The notes under the pieces were generated by a model that saw only the letters and a program-made list of their open reading frames with translations, had not been told where the DNA came from and did not search any database. From the NCBI GenBank assembly GCA_008828725.1, contig MEHQ01004197.1, forward strand, positions 7,257 to 71,256: a stretch of 64,000 nucleotides of DNA, read 5' to 3'. This stretch comes from Saccharina japonica. Taxonomy: Eukaryota > Sar > Phaeophyceae > Laminariales > Laminariaceae. This document shows, piece by piece, positions 43,191 to 53,996 of this stretch. Positions within the stretch are counted from its first letter, which is position 1. Each line of letters opens with the position of its first letter. A program made the position numbers and the translations under genes.

Positions 43191-44369
43191 AGCTGTGAGT
43201 TCAACCGATTGAATAGTAGATACTCAACTTTGCGAGCTGCGTAGAATCAATTGTAATAGGAAACTATTAATAGACAATTAGGTAATTGATAACTGTCCAG
43301 GGTGTGATGTATATACACGCTTTGTGACCACAGAACTGGTATATCTCTCTATTAATAGGAGGAAGAATCGGCACAGACACGGGGGGTGTGCTGGATGTCG
43401 ACGGGTAGAACGGACGGTTCAATGTGAAGAACACACACACGCGATCAAAAATCACACAAACACACAGCTTGCGCATACGACTGCTGTGGACTGCAGAGAT
43501 GAGCCTTGACGAAACGCTCGATTTCACGACTGATGCTTATTTTTTTCTTCGTCCACTACCCACTACCCGAGGGGATCAAGCGAACGTTCGACCCAAAAAA
43601 GTACCCCCAGGCTGTGCGCGCGCGGTACACACGGACACATGTACGGCTGCTTTCAGGAGTGAAACACCCCCCACTTCTCGGCAGCTCGAGCTGAGATCTT
43701 GCGACGGGCTGCTGTAATCGCCAACTTTTGTCGTCATGTGTTTCCTCAATTCATCGAAGCAAGCCCCCACAATCTCAAGTTCTTTTTTTTGTAGGGTCAT
43801 ATATACCCCATGTGTGTGTGTTCTTCACATTAAACCCCATACAGCCCCCCAACGGGGTCAATCAAGTTATAAACTCTTTCAGATGTGCACTGGCGTTTTT
43901 GAGGGCCAGACTACTTGGGATCAGAGTAGGACAATCCTTCAAGTACGTACGTACGTACGGCAGTAGGAGTAGCACGAAGCAAACATGTTCCAGCATTCCC
44001 GCACCACAAAACCCCAGGTTTCAGCAGCATCTTACATGATGAGTAGCAGCAGAAGCGTTCAATCCCGTTCCACAAAACCCAGACTTCCCATGTATGTTCA
44101 ATATTTTACACGGTTTAATGTGAAGAACACACACACACACATGAACCCACGGAGAGCTGCACCAGCGCTTTAGGGGCCAGATTGCTTGGAAATTGGAAGA
44201 GTTGTTGGAGATATCATACGCTCAAGTAGCATGGTACTCGCAGAACTACTGCTGTAGCCCTTTTAGTATTCGTAACTGCACGCCCGTCGATGGGCCAAAT
44301 TACGTGGAAGTGAGTTGGATACATTTTTTTTTCTCTTGTTCATCCGTGGAAGTAGAGTTGGATATATAT
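43191..44369. other. Intergenic with repeat fragments
   Basis: Holds retroposon L copies (43320-43441 +, 43813-43838 -, 44110-44142 +) and a reverse hairpin-H arm (about 43468-43540). No gene is supported. Confidence 0.5.
43320..43441 (+). mobile_element. Retroposon L copy with CTATTAATAG insertion
   Basis: TTTGTGACCACAGAACTGGT, GGAGGAAGAATCGGCACAG, GATGTCGACGGGTAGAACGG, TTCAATGTGAAGA and an AC tail. At 43349-43358 it reads CTATTAATAG where relatives read CTAG. Confidence 0.8.
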
Positions 44370-44530
44370 TTTTTCTTTTTTTCTTTTCTCGTTCATCCCT
44401 TTTATTATCTTCGCCCTTCTTTTTCTCTCCTTCCTATATATTAATAGTCGTAACTTAGATCTGGGGCCACAAAGTAGGCTCCTCTCTCCCCCCCCGACTC
44501 TAGGTTCGTGCCTTGCATTTTTTATACTAT
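44370..44530 (-). mobile_element. SINE copy, 5'-truncated
   Basis: CATCCCTTTTATTATCTTCG, then GTCGTAACTTAGATCTGGGG, then TTCGTGCCTTGCATTTTT. At 44434-44447 the consensus CTAG is expanded to CTATATATTAATAG. Confidence 0.8.
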
Positions 44531-44552
44531 TAATATTAAATACCAGGTACGT

Positions 44553-45100
44553 CAAGGGTGCACAAAAAAAAAANNNNNNNNNNNNNNNNNNNNNNNNNNN
44601 NNNNNNNNNNNNNNNNNNNNNNNNNNNNNNNNNNNNNNNNNNNNNNNNNNNNNNNNNNNNNNNNNNNNNNNNNNNNNNNNNNNNNNNNNNNNNNNNNNNN
44701 NNNNNNNNNNNNNNNNNNNNNNNNNNNNNNNNNNNNNNNNNNNNNNNNNNNNNNNNNNNNNNNNNNNNNNNNNNNNNNNNNNNNNNNNNNNNNNNNNNNN
44801 NNNNNNNNNNNNNNNNNNNNNNNNNNNNNNNNNNNNNNNNNNNNNNNNNNNNNNNNNNNNNNNNNNNNNNNNNNNNNNNNNNNNNNNNNNNNNNNNNNNN
44901 AACCCCCCCCCCCCCCCCCCCCGACCAGCGAAAAAAAAATATGGGGGGGTCTCTAAAACCAAGTAAAAAAAAGGGAACAAAAAACGAAAAAAAAATGTTT
45001 TTTGCTCATTTCGTCCTGTGATCACAGCGATCCGGTTTGTTTTTCATTCTGACCTTCCTAGGTGTGTGGTGTCGTTTTCTTTTTTTTTTGTGCACCCTTG
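44553..45100. mobile_element. Inverted-repeat element containing the sequence gap
   Basis: CAAGGGTGCACAAAAAAA at the left and TTTTTTTGTGCACCCTTG at the right bound the element. Its right 160 bp is the reverse complement of 21700-21857. The centre is the 327-N gap, edged by a C run. The equivalent position in the other copy is the 2.5-kb GCACA satellite, so the gap probably also hides simple-sequence DNA. Confidence 0.7.
44574..44900. other. Sequence gap (327 N)
   Basis: An unbroken run of N, so its content is unknown. Confidence 1.
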
Positions 45101-45209
45101 GGTACGTAGTTCATTTCAATGTATATTACCTTCGTATTTATTGTTATTACTATAAAATGATAACAAGTAGAATTTACCTCTTTATTACATATTTGTTTTT
45201 TTTACAGCA

Positions 45210-45780
45210 GCAATACTATTTCTGGTATGATAACACCATATATCAGTACTCCTTAAGGAACACGGCATAGCTCCAGTTCTAATGCTCAGACCTCTTCCCG
45301 ACCAAGGTACGTAAAGTTTGTTCGTTATAATCTCTAGGAGGTGGTGGGGCTCTTGGATCTGCAAGGGAGCGTAGCCATTGCTGTGTTTGCATCACGAAAC
45401 GAAAGTGCTCCGCAGCAAGACTTTTGATCGTTTCGGAGCTCCTGTTTGGTATCTACACTCTGCTGTGGCCACGTAGGACGCTACGGACGGTCGAAGTAGA
45501 GGCCCAGGTAGGTTCACCTACTAGTGCTCGGCGTCCTCGTCGAAAACCTGAGTTAAAACAGTACCAGCAGCCGGAGAAACTGCAATTTTTCAAGTTCGTC
45601 TTGGGTACCAGGTACCAGGGGTATGGCGAGTCGTTTTTGAGTAAGAGGCACTTTTCGCGATGAAAAAGGCGCCTGATCGATAAGCCTCCTGAGACACAAA
45701 TGTTGACCATGACCTACCTAGGCTCTCTAAAACTACCCATCGAGAAGAGGTCTGAGCATAAGAACCAGAGAAGCGTCGTA
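45210..45780. mobile_element. TIR element T2, copy 2
   Basis: Inverted relative of 38992-39604: GCAATACTATTTCTGGTATG, CTCCAGTTCTAATGCTCAGA, GTTAAAACAGTACCAGCAGC and GGTATGGCGAGTCGTTTTTG. A tandem GGTACCAGGTACCAGG replaces the single GGCACCAGG of copy 1. The right end is decayed. Confidence 0.7.
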
Positions 45781-45842
45781 GGTATACTATTAATATGAAT
45801 AATGTATGAATAGTGACACTCCCATCGCGATGTTCTACGGCC

Positions 45843-46063
45843 GTTGTTTTTGTTGTTGTTGCCATCCCATTTATTATCTTCGCCCTTCCTTTCGCTCTCC
45901 TTCATAGTCGTAACACAGATCCGGGGTCAGTCAGTAGGCGCTTCTCCCTCCTCCCCACTGCGGTTCGTGCCTTGAATTTTTATCGAGAGGGAAGACTTCA
46001 GTTTATTCTTTCCCTCGTCAACTCGCATCGAATTGCGCCTACCCACGCTGCTACAACATTTTA
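45843..46063 (-). mobile_element. SINE copy, partial
   Basis: CCATCCCATTTATTATCTTC, CACAGATCCGGGGTCAGTCA and CTTTCCCTCGTCAACTCGC, reaching GCGCCTACCCACGCTGCTAC but not the tRNA-like head. Confidence 0.8.
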
Positions 46064-46166
46064 ATAGGCGCAGTTGAAGGTATATATGATATGTACCTGT
46101 GATACACATGTACATACCTATTATGTACGTGGAATAGAATGCTCTTTTTCGCAGCGTCAAGAGTAA

Positions 46167-47294
46167 GGGCCCGTACTAACGACGAACGAAAAATGTCGTA
46201 TCTGACTAAAAATGAATCAAATTCAATAGAATTTCGTAAAAAAAAAACGACTTTCGTATTCATAGTTCCTATCGAGAAATGGTGTATTGCGTTAAAAACA
46301 CGGAGAACGCACAAGGGTCAAGGAACACCCGTGGGCACCCAACGAGGCGAGTTACGGCCTGCGTCCTCCCCGGGGCGCCGCCGCCAGCGGCAGATTATTA
46401 TGTCTGCCGGCAATGGCTATTATAAGAGCCCATCGCTCTTGGGGTGTCTTAGGTGTCTTGGGGTGGCTTGACGCGGGCAGCCACGACGGGAATACAGCGA
46501 TCGAGCTTCTGAGCGAAGTCGAGATCTGGTCGGTGCTCGTATGGTTTGGGTGACAAAGAGGGACAGAAAACTGGATTTGCGATGGCCTTGTGATTATTTT
46601 AGGCGCCACGGGTGGTCTACTCTATGCTAGGGGCCGTCGGACCTCGCGCCGGGGCTGATCCGGTGGCCCTGCCTCTCGGGCATGATGGATCTCGCCTCTG
46701 AAGCAGTCAACGACACGGCTCAAGCTTGCATGACTTCCTTCGGTTTCATGGAACATGCCACGTCGAGTTGGATGAACTCCCCAACTTGAATAAAACGAAG
46801 AGCAGACAGTAGTGGACAAAGCATGCTAGTAGATCTTCCTAAGGTAGCTATTTAGGCACTCTGGTTGGCTAAGGGTATGTTTTACGCGGCTCAATCAACT
46901 TGGACTCTTTCTCAGCCACGGCATCCCGAGTCAACCTAGAGTCTTTCCAAGCTCAGCATCCACGCCGGCCGAGTCAACCTAGAGTCTGACCAAGCACAGT
47001 ATCCCAGCACTGACCACTGGCATAGGGTTAGGGTTTGGGTCGGAGGGTCGGCTTCAGGCTCCAAGCACAAACCCCCCGTAAATATCTACTATCAAGGTTT
47101 GTCCACCCCTCAGAGCAGAACAATACAAGTCCCAAAAGCAGCTGCCCAAAAGACTTCTTGCGGAATTCCGTGCTATTCAATTTCATTCGAAAAAGCCTGT
47201 TGGGTGATTCGTTTTTCGACCAATCAGATGCAAATCAAACGAAAACAACAGTTTCGAAATTCAACGCAAGAAAAAACTTCGTTAATACGGGCCC
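46167..47294. mobile_element. PIF/Harbinger-like element, 1.1 kb
   Basis: TAA-GGGCCCGTACTAACGACGAA at the left and TTCGTTAATACGGGCCC-TAA at the right, with a 3-bp TAA duplication. The GGGCCCGT-TAACGA end is shared with 56011-56219 and 61971. The interior includes a GC-rich segment (46330-46800) with no recognised transposase. It also includes a nested T1 element (46813-47105). Confidence 0.8.
46813..47105 (-). mobile_element. TIR element T1, copy 2
   Basis: TGGACAAAGCATGCTAGTAG to CTACTATCAAGGTTTGTCCA. The interior has GAGTCAACCTAGAGTCT twice and GGGTTAGGGTTTGGGTCGGA. It is the inverted counterpart of 58617-58929. Confidence 0.8.
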
Positions 47295-47531
47295 TAAAAA
47301 GAGTAAAGGAAGGCATAGAAACGGTCGGCGCAGCTCAATCATCACATGTGAAGAGTGAAGACTGAAGACGCGCCCAACAACCACCGGAAAAATCGTTGGA
47401 ACCACGTATACATACATATAATACGACAGATCTATATTGTAATTCTATAAATAAATATACATTCATACATGCATATATAGGTATTATATATTTATATGTA
47501 CATACCAACATACTGATTATTTTTTTTTTAA

Positions 47532-47610
47532 ACACACACAGCTGTGAGATCGAGGATTTTATCGAAACTCATCTTTGCAAGCTGAGTGGGTATGCACATA
47601 TTATACGATC
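47532..47610 (+). repeat. Hairpin-arm repeat H
   Basis: CAGCTGTGAGATCGAGGATT, CATCTTTGCAAGCTGAGTGG. It is the reference copy without the CTATTAATAG expansion. Confidence 0.7.
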
Positions 47611-47754
47611 TCCCCTCTCGAAACGCCACGCACAAAACAGCAGTCACGCATCCGCACGCGCACACACCCAAAACACGAACTTACATCGAACTGCGCGTAC
47701 TCCTATATACATACCAGGTATCATATACGAGGTATATTTAAAAAATTAAAAAAA

Positions 47755-48035
47755 CAACAACTGTGAGCTCGAGGATTTCGTCGAAGCTCATCTTTGCTAT
47801 TAATAGCTGAGTGTAATACTTCGATCGAGCGTACTTACGGATTTTATATATCCTCATGTAGGGTGTACATCCCGTATGAGGGGGACACAATCTGAGGCTG
47901 TAGAATTCAGGAAGTGTGTGTCTATATAATAGGTGTATGTACGAGTGTAGGATGACGTGCGACCGAAGTATCCCACTCAGCTTGCAAAGATGAGTTTCGA
48001 CGAAATCCTCGATCTTACAGCTGCTGTTTTTTTTT
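47755..48035. mobile_element. Hairpin-H element, two-armed copy
   Basis: The left arm CTGTGAGCTCGAGGATTTCG to ATACTTCGATCGAGCGTACT and the right arm GACCGAAGTATCCCACTCAG to TCGACGAAATCCTCGATCTT face each other across about 130 bp. With arms of about 70 bp it is a MITE-like foldback. The other copies in the window are mostly single arms. Confidence 0.75.
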
Positions 48036-48951
48036 ATTTTTATTATTTTTAAATAAAAAACACAGCAGAATAACGAAATCCTCGATCTATATATACAGCA
48101 GCAGGCGTACAACGAAATCCTCGATCTCATCACAGATGTTTTTTCTTCTATTTTTTTCTAAATATGTATGACCTCCCCTGAGTTTCACTACATTACAGGT
48201 ATGTGACCTCCCCTGAGTTTCACAGCTGACAGATTTTGTTCCCCGCACAAAACAGTTGTTGGCGCGATGGAAGTTTAAGTATCCCACGCAGCTTGCAAAG
48301 ATGAGTTTCGACGAAAACCCTCGATTTCGCAGCTGTCGTTTTTTTTTTTCTTCACTTTTCACTCCAAATATATCATACTTTCAAGTGAAAGGAGATGCCG
48401 ACAGCAGTGCCCAGCAAGGACAAGCGTTGACCGGCAGGTGCCACTGCTGCTGCACTTCATTTCACGTTTTTACTTCAACACAAGCCCCGCTATGGTACGC
48501 ACGCCTACTGAACGTGAAGATTCAACCGGAACAGAGCCAACTATCCACTCAACGGCCCAAGAAAACATCGTGTCTACGTATACAATCCTCCCCTCCTCTC
48601 CCCCTCTCCACCTACCCTTGACCCGAAAACAAATCTTGCCACCGCCACCCCCTCCAACCGNACAGGGGCAGGGGTGTGTGTGTGGGAGGTAGCGAACCTT
48701 TTCAGCTGTGGGGAAGCGGCTATCCCGCCCGTCCTGTATAGTGTGGAGGAGGAGGAGGAGAAGGGGTAAGGGGTTGTTAGGAGTGGCAACGTCGTGCAGC
48801 ACCAGTACCTTGTGTTTGGTTATAGCCCCCAATGTTCCAAAGTGCTCTGCTTAACCACTTCAAAAGTGCACCCAGATTTGTGGGCCAGCTTTTTCAGGAG
48901 TAAGCGGGTGAATGGAGGTTTTCGTTGGTGTGCACGTAAGACCGACAGACA
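48036..48951. other. Intergenic, downstream of the large gene
   Basis: A reverse hairpin-H arm lies at 48185-48345. A single N at 48661 may be a contig join. It sits only 291 bases beyond the stop codon of the large gene, so any further downstream exon or 3' UTR could be misplaced. Confidence 0.5.
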
Positions 48952-51900
48952 TTAAACTCTACTATCGCCTCTCACGGACCGCGTCCTTCGCCCCATCGCC
49001 TCGGCCGCTTGTTTTTTATCCTCGCCATGAGATCTAACGCCACGGTTAACCGCTGTTGTCGCCGCCGCCGCCGCCGCCGCTGCTGCCGCTCCCACCGCCG
49101 CCGCCTCCACACCCCCGCCGGCGGCCCCGGTCCCCGGTCCAGCACCGCCTCCCGGGTTAACGCCCGGGGTGGGGATCATCGCGTGCAGGGCGGACCACGA
49201 CCCGCGCGGTGTGCAATCCCTAGCGCCCTCCCCGCCGCCCGACAGGGGTCTGGCGTGGATGCTGTCGTCGCCGTCGAGGGGCGGCGAAGGCGCGGGGCAG
49301 ATCGACTGAAAGCCCCCGTTGTTACCATGGAAGGCGTCGTCGAACCTGAACGAGCCGCCCCCCCCCCCGACCCCGCTACTGCCGCCGTCGCTGGGCCAGC
49401 GGCCTCCCATCCCCTCACTACAGCCCCGACCACCGTAAACGCCTCCGTCAACACCAACACCCCCGCGGTCAGCAGCGCCGCCTTGGCTGGCAGAGCTGCG
49501 CCTGTGGTGGAACGACCGAGAATCTGACATCGACGTGTCCGCGGAGACGCTGCGCTGGGGCATGGAAGAAGGCGGGGAGAGGGTGCCGCTCATCAACGAC
49601 TCCACCGGGGGCAGGGTCGAGCTTTCCCCGACAAGGCCAAACCCTTCGCCTTGGCGAGGAGGCCACCCGGCGGGCCAGCCCATCGCCTGCTGGCCGGCGC
49701 CGGTCCGCGCCGACTCCGGGTCTCGCAAGCGCGTCATCGTCTGCAGCACCCCGACGTCGACCGACTGCGCCCTCGCGGACCGGTGGTAGAGCGTTGACGA
49801 TGCGCTCGTGGGGGGCAACTGCAACCCCTCCCTTCCAAGGCCGCCCACGGTATCCAACGCCATGTCGCCGCCACCGCCGTTGCTGCCGCCGCCGTTGCCA
49901 CCACCGCAAGCGGCGCCACTGGCGGCCGCCGCAGCCGTAGACAAAGCAGCAGCAGCGGCAGCAGAAGGGACAGCGCCCCCCTTGCCGAGAGGCGCGTTAG
50001 ACGGCCCCGCTGCCATCGGCGGCAAGCCCGCCCCCGCCGCGCCACCGCTGCCGTCGCCGCCGCCGCCGCCTCGCGACGCGTTCCGTTGTTGCGCGCGCCC
50101 CCCTCTCAAACCCTCCACCCCTCCCCAAGGAAGCACCTGCTGGTGCATGGTCAGACTCCAGTTATCCGGCAACGTCGTCGCCCTTTTCCCCAAGCTCCCG
50201 CGGTCCAAGCTCCCGTGGTCGGGCCAAGAAGACGGGCCTCCGGGCGCAACGTTCGGGACGACTTCGGCGGAGAAGCAGCGAGCCGGGACAAGGGAGGGGT
50301 TATTCCTCCCTCCCATCTCGATCCCCCCCCCCTCCCACTCATGGTGCGCCCCGTCCCTGGGCACTGCAGGCACAGCAGCAGCAACAGCGGCACAGGTGGA
50401 GGCGGGGGTGTCGGCGCGCGCCATTCCATCTGACCCGGAGTCTCCGCTAACGCTAACAGCATTGCCAACGTTACCGACAATACTGCCATGGTCCGACATG
50501 GTGTCGGCGCTAGTCGCGTCGGTCGCGATAGCCGAGGAAAAGACGAGGCGGGCCTTAGATCGTCTCCTCCCGCTGGAAATGGACAGGTCCGACAGCTCCC
50601 CCACGAGCTGGTCCTCGTCCAAGAGGGTCGCCGGGAGCGCCGCCGCCGCCGCCGCTGCCGCTGCTGTCGCTGCCGCCGCCGCCGCCTCCGTCTGAACTGT
50701 GTCTTGTGTCGGCGTGACCGCTGCCACCGAGGAGTCCGTCGCTGCCCCTGGAGACGTCGACAAGGCTACCGTCGCGGCACCGGCCGCCCCCCTTGTCTCT
50801 CGCGCCGCCGCCGACATTGTGTCCGGCAACGCCGGCGTCTCCGACGGCAGCCCCTGCTGGGCCGGCACGGTGGGAAGCACGTGCTGCAGCTGTTGCTGCC
50901 GCTGTAGCTGGTGCTGGTGGTACTGGTGATGATGTTGGTGCGTCTGCTGCCACAACAACCCGGCGTCCGCACCAGGGGAGGGTCTGTTCGTCGATTCCGT
51001 GGACATGTCGAACCACGACCGCGTCGAGCGGTTGGGGTCGAAAGAAGCCCCGAGGCTCGTCAAAGCCGCCTGGGTTCCTAGCAGAGGCGGCAGAGACATA
51101 TTAGACCCGTCCACGTCACCAGTCGATGGCGACATGTTCGGGTCAAACGAACGGGTAGATCTCCCGAGGGGCGTCGTCGGAAACACTACATCCTCATGGG
51201 GATGGCTTCCGCTACCGCCGCCGCCGCCGCCGCCGCCGTTACCATCGCTCCCCTCGAACGTGACCGACGCTTCGACAGGTTTACCACTATCTATCCCAGC
51301 ACGCGCCGAGTGAGACTGGGCCCACTCCTGGTACGCTTCCAAGCTCTGATCCTGCGCTGGTAGAAAAGCAAATCCTCCACCTCCTCCCCCCGCTGGCTGA
51401 AGTACGGCGGATCTCGCGGGCATCCCGGGCGCCCCTCCCAAGCCGCCCCCAGCTTGCTGCGTTTGCGCCCCATCCCTTCCTTCCTGCGGCCCATCCCTAG
51501 CTTGCTTCGCCGGCTCCTTCTTCTCCTGCTTGCGTCTGCTCCCCCATACCTGTACGATCTTCCCACGCAGCCCGCCGCCGCCCCCGGGCTTGGCCGCCGC
51601 TCCCGCCTGCTGCTGCTGCTGCTGCTGCTGGCTAGAGGCTGCCACGACTCCTGCTCCGTGGGGGGCTGGGGGGGTCGCTGCACGAGTGGCGGTGACTGCC
51701 ACAACGGCGGCGTGTGCAGCCGGCGTTGAGGTTGTCGAGGTAGAGTCTGAAAGAGAGGAGATGCCTGGTGTACCGCTCCCGCTTGCACGCTCGAGGGGCT
51801 GACTCGTAGTCTCGGGGCTGTCGGAGTGGCGAGCCGAGTCTGGCTTGCCCCCCCCACCGCCGGTAACGCCCCGTGCCGCCCCCACCGCGCTGCTGTCAGC

Positions 51901-53199
51901 GCTCCAGCTGCCGGAGGTCACCGACGAGTCTCCCTCGAGCGACAAACTCCGGTTCTCGTTCGCCCCCCCCCCCGCGGTGCCCTGCAGGGCGTGGCTGAGG
52001 CCCTGAACGGTCCGAACGAGGGCTCGAGCTCGTTGTCTACTCTTCTTGCCAAATTTTGAAAGTGTGCCCCTGTTGCTCCCGTTGCTGCTACCCCCCCCGA
52101 CACTGCTGTTGCACCCGACACCACCACTACTACCGTCGAGGCTATCGCTGAGGTGCGGTGTCATCATCTCCCCCTGCGCTCTCCCAGGTCTCCAGGCGTC
52201 CAACCCTGCAGCAGCTCCAGAGCCTGGGTGCTGTTGCCGTTGGTGCTGCTGTTGTTGCTGATGTTGCTGTTGCGACGGCTGTCTCGACGTTGACGATGAA
52301 AAAGGTGCGGAGGGAGGGGCAAGGTCGACACCTACGGGGAGGGGTGGCGCACTCCGGTTGGTGCTACCGGAGGCGCAGGCCATCCGACGGTGGTACGACT
52401 GCTGCCGAAGCTCGGCAACCCCCAGGCTCAGCTCTCGTACCCTACCGCCGTGCGCCATCCCCTCTCCTGCCGGAGGAACCTCTACAGCAGTAATGCTCTG
52501 CTGCGTTCCTGCCTCTCCGGCCGCACCGCGCACGGGATCGCCCTCACCGCTAGGCCGCCTTTCAGCTGCGTTGACGAGAGGACTACGCGCGGAAACTGCT
52601 GCTGCTTCTGAAGCTGCATCTACTCCTGCCTCTGCCGCTGCCGCCGCCACCGCAGACGCAGCCTGCGCCGCCGCCGCCGCTGCTTCAGCTGCTGTTGCCG
52701 CGGCGGGATTTCTTCTCGCACGCCCTCCAGGAAGGTCCGCAGACGTCACCTCCTTCCCCTCAGCAGCACCATTCCCAGACACATCCAACGCGTCCCCGTC
52801 CCCGTCCTCCACCTTGATCCCCGTGTGTCTCCAAGCGATGGAGTCGTCCAGTGCTTCGTCGACGTCGATCAGCCCGCTTAGGCGTCTCGTCGATCTCGAG
52901 AGGGACCCGAGGGATGCAAGCGACATGCCCGACGGAGAGAGGCTCGACTCGTCTCGAGCCTTGGTGTTTTGAAGCACTCTCCGTAGGGAACCATTTGATT
53001 CCCCAGACTTATTTAGGCGGCCGCCTGCGCTGGACGAAGGCTCGGTAAAAAGGGCAAGGTCGTACAGTGAGGCGCCCGACGTGGACAACTCCATGAACTG
53101 GTCATCTGCGAAGCCTATCGCCTCCTGCGCGACGGCGCTGAGCTCCATCGAGTCTAGCTCCGTAGGCGACATAGCTGAAGGAGCAGGGGTCGCCATCAT
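48952..53199 (-). CDS. Large disordered protein, ~1415 residues, unknown function
   Basis: One uninterrupted minus-strand frame of 4.2 kb, far more GC-rich than its surroundings. The first ATG begins at 53199 and a second follows at once. That second ATG has A at -3 and G at +4, so initiation at 53196 is as likely. No known domain was recognised. The N-terminal 150 residues look most conserved in character: acidic/hydrophobic motifs ELDSMELSAVAQEAIGFADD and QFMELSTSGASLYDLALF, then SLGSLSRSTRRLSGLIDVDE. After that come an Ala-rich run, Gln/His tracts, a basic helix-like KFGKKSRQRARALVRTVQGL, and a second basic patch GKIVQVWGSRRKQEKKEPAK. Near residue 700-750 two Arg/Ser motifs, RSTRSFDPNMSP and FDPNRSTRSWFDMS, suggest phosphosites. 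An LLDEDQLVGELSDLSIS segment follows at about 880. Gly/Ser/Ala runs fill the rest. The composition suggests a scaffold or a transcription-associated protein, but this is inference. Upstream, a TATATA near 53566-53571 is a possible promoter. It could also be one large exon of a longer gene. Confidence 0.65.
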   Translation of the reverse strand: MMATPAPSAMSPTELDSMELSAVAQEAIGFADDQFMELSTSGASLYDLALFTEPSSSAGGRLNKSGESNGSLRRVLQNTKARDESSLSPSGMSLASLGSLSRSTRRLSGLIDVDEALDDSIAWRHTGIKVEDGDGDALDVSGNGAAEGKEVTSADLPGGRARRNPAAATAAEAAAAAAQAASAVAAAAAEAGVDAASEAAAVSARSPLVNAAERRPSGEGDPVRGAAGEAGTQQSITAVEVPPAGEGMAHGGRVRELSLGVAELRQQSYHRRMACASGSTNRSAPPLPVGVDLAPPSAPFSSSTSRQPSQQQHQQQQQHQRQQHPGSGAAAGLDAWRPGRAQGEMMTPHLSDSLDGSSGGVGCNSSVGGGSSNGSNRGTLSKFGKKSRQRARALVRTVQGLSHALQGTAGGGANENRSLSLEGDSSVTSGSWSADSSAVGAARGVTGGGGGKPDSARHSDSPETTSQPLERASGSGTPGISSLSDSTSTTSTPAAHAAVVAVTATRAATPPAPHGAGVVAASSQQQQQQQQAGAAAKPGGGGGLRGKIVQVWGSRRKQEKKEPAKQARDGPQEGRDGAQTQQAGGGLGGAPGMPARSAVLQPAGGGGGGFAFLPAQDQSLEAYQEWAQSHSARAGIDSGKPVEASVTFEGSDGNGGGGGGGGSGSHPHEDVVFPTTPLGRSTRSFDPNMSPSTGDVDGSNMSLPPLLGTQAALTSLGASFDPNRSTRSWFDMSTESTNRPSPGADAGLLWQQTHQHHHQYHQHQLQRQQQLQHVLPTVPAQQGLPSETPALPDTMSAAARETRGAAGAATVALSTSPGAATDSSVAAVTPTQDTVQTEAAAAAATAAAAAAAAALPATLLDEDQLVGELSDLSISSGRRRSKARLVFSSAIATDATSADTMSDHGSIVGNVGNAVSVSGDSGSDGMARADTPASTCAAVAAAVPAVPRDGAHHEWEGGGIEMGGRNNPSLVPARCFSAEVVPNVAPGGPSSWPDHGSLDRGSLGKRATTLPDNWSLTMHQQVLPWGGVEGLRGGRAQQRNASRGGGGGDGSGGAAGAGLPPMAAGPSNAPLGKGGAVPSAAAAAALSTAAAAASGAACGGGNGGGSNGGGGDMALDTVGGLGREGLQLPPTSASSTLYHRSARAQSVDVGVLQTMTRLRDPESARTGAGQQAMGWPAGWPPRQGEGFGLVGESSTLPPVESLMSGTLSPPSSMPQRSVSADTSMSDSRSFHHRRSSASQGGAADRGGVGVDGGVYGGRGCSEGMGGRWPSDGGSSGVGGGGGSFRFDDAFHGNNGGFQSICPAPSPPLDGDDSIHARPLSGGGEGARDCTPRGSWSALHAMIPTPGVNPGGGAGPGTGAAGGGVEAAAVGAAAAAAAAAATTAVNRGVRSHGEDKKQAAEAMGRRTRSVRGDSRV

Positions 53200-53953
53200 C
53201 TCCGACTCCGAGCAAGGTGCTGCTCCCGTGTGTCCCACGATCTCCAAGCCGCTGGGGCGGCAACTCAGCTTGACTTCTCTCGTTTCTCACTCCTGTGCTT
53301 GCGGGCTGCGGGTCGCCTGCTCTAGCTGGTTGGTTCGGTTGAATGACTACAGAACAGGACCTGTTGAAGACAACGTAGCAGATGAACGAAGCACGAAGCA
53401 GCAAGGTCAAAAACAGGCAGGGAGATTTTAGCATGAAAGCCCTTGATCAAAACGCCACTTTGCTATCCTTTTGCGGTCTTTTTATCCTTTTGACCGATAT
53501 ATCAACGAAAATTAATTTTCCTTGGATTTCGCTGTGAACAGCAGTAGTAGTCCTACAGCCACTGTATATAAAAATGACAAAACGCGAAACACGAAACAAT
53601 TTTCAAATTTCGTACCATACTTGACTGCCTCCAACAGACGCCGGCGCCCTATCTGCTGCTTGCTGCCGTCGTGATGATGATTCTGCCCTTCAGCTAAAAT
53701 AACTGCTTGCTGCGCTTGCTTGCTTTTTGCCTGCGTGTCTCTGCAACGCAGTAGCGGGGCACCCAGCAGCTACGTAGCTGCAGAGGGGCCTGGCGGCCTG
53801 CATGTGGCGGTGCGGCGAGTATGGATACCGCTATACTAACTTCTCTGGAATCTTCGCGAGTCTCTTCCTCGCACTACACTAACTGCTGTGTTAGTGATTG
53901 CGTTGCAGCAAGTAAGTGGCTGTTTCTCGCCTGTCTGTGTGTGTCCTCCTGCG

Positions 53954-53996
<43 letters not shown>

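Noticed and set aside
49009-52972. Many long frames opposite or out of phase with the large gene
   Set aside because: High GC suppresses stop codons in all frames. The minus-strand frame is the longest by far and has the most coherent start.
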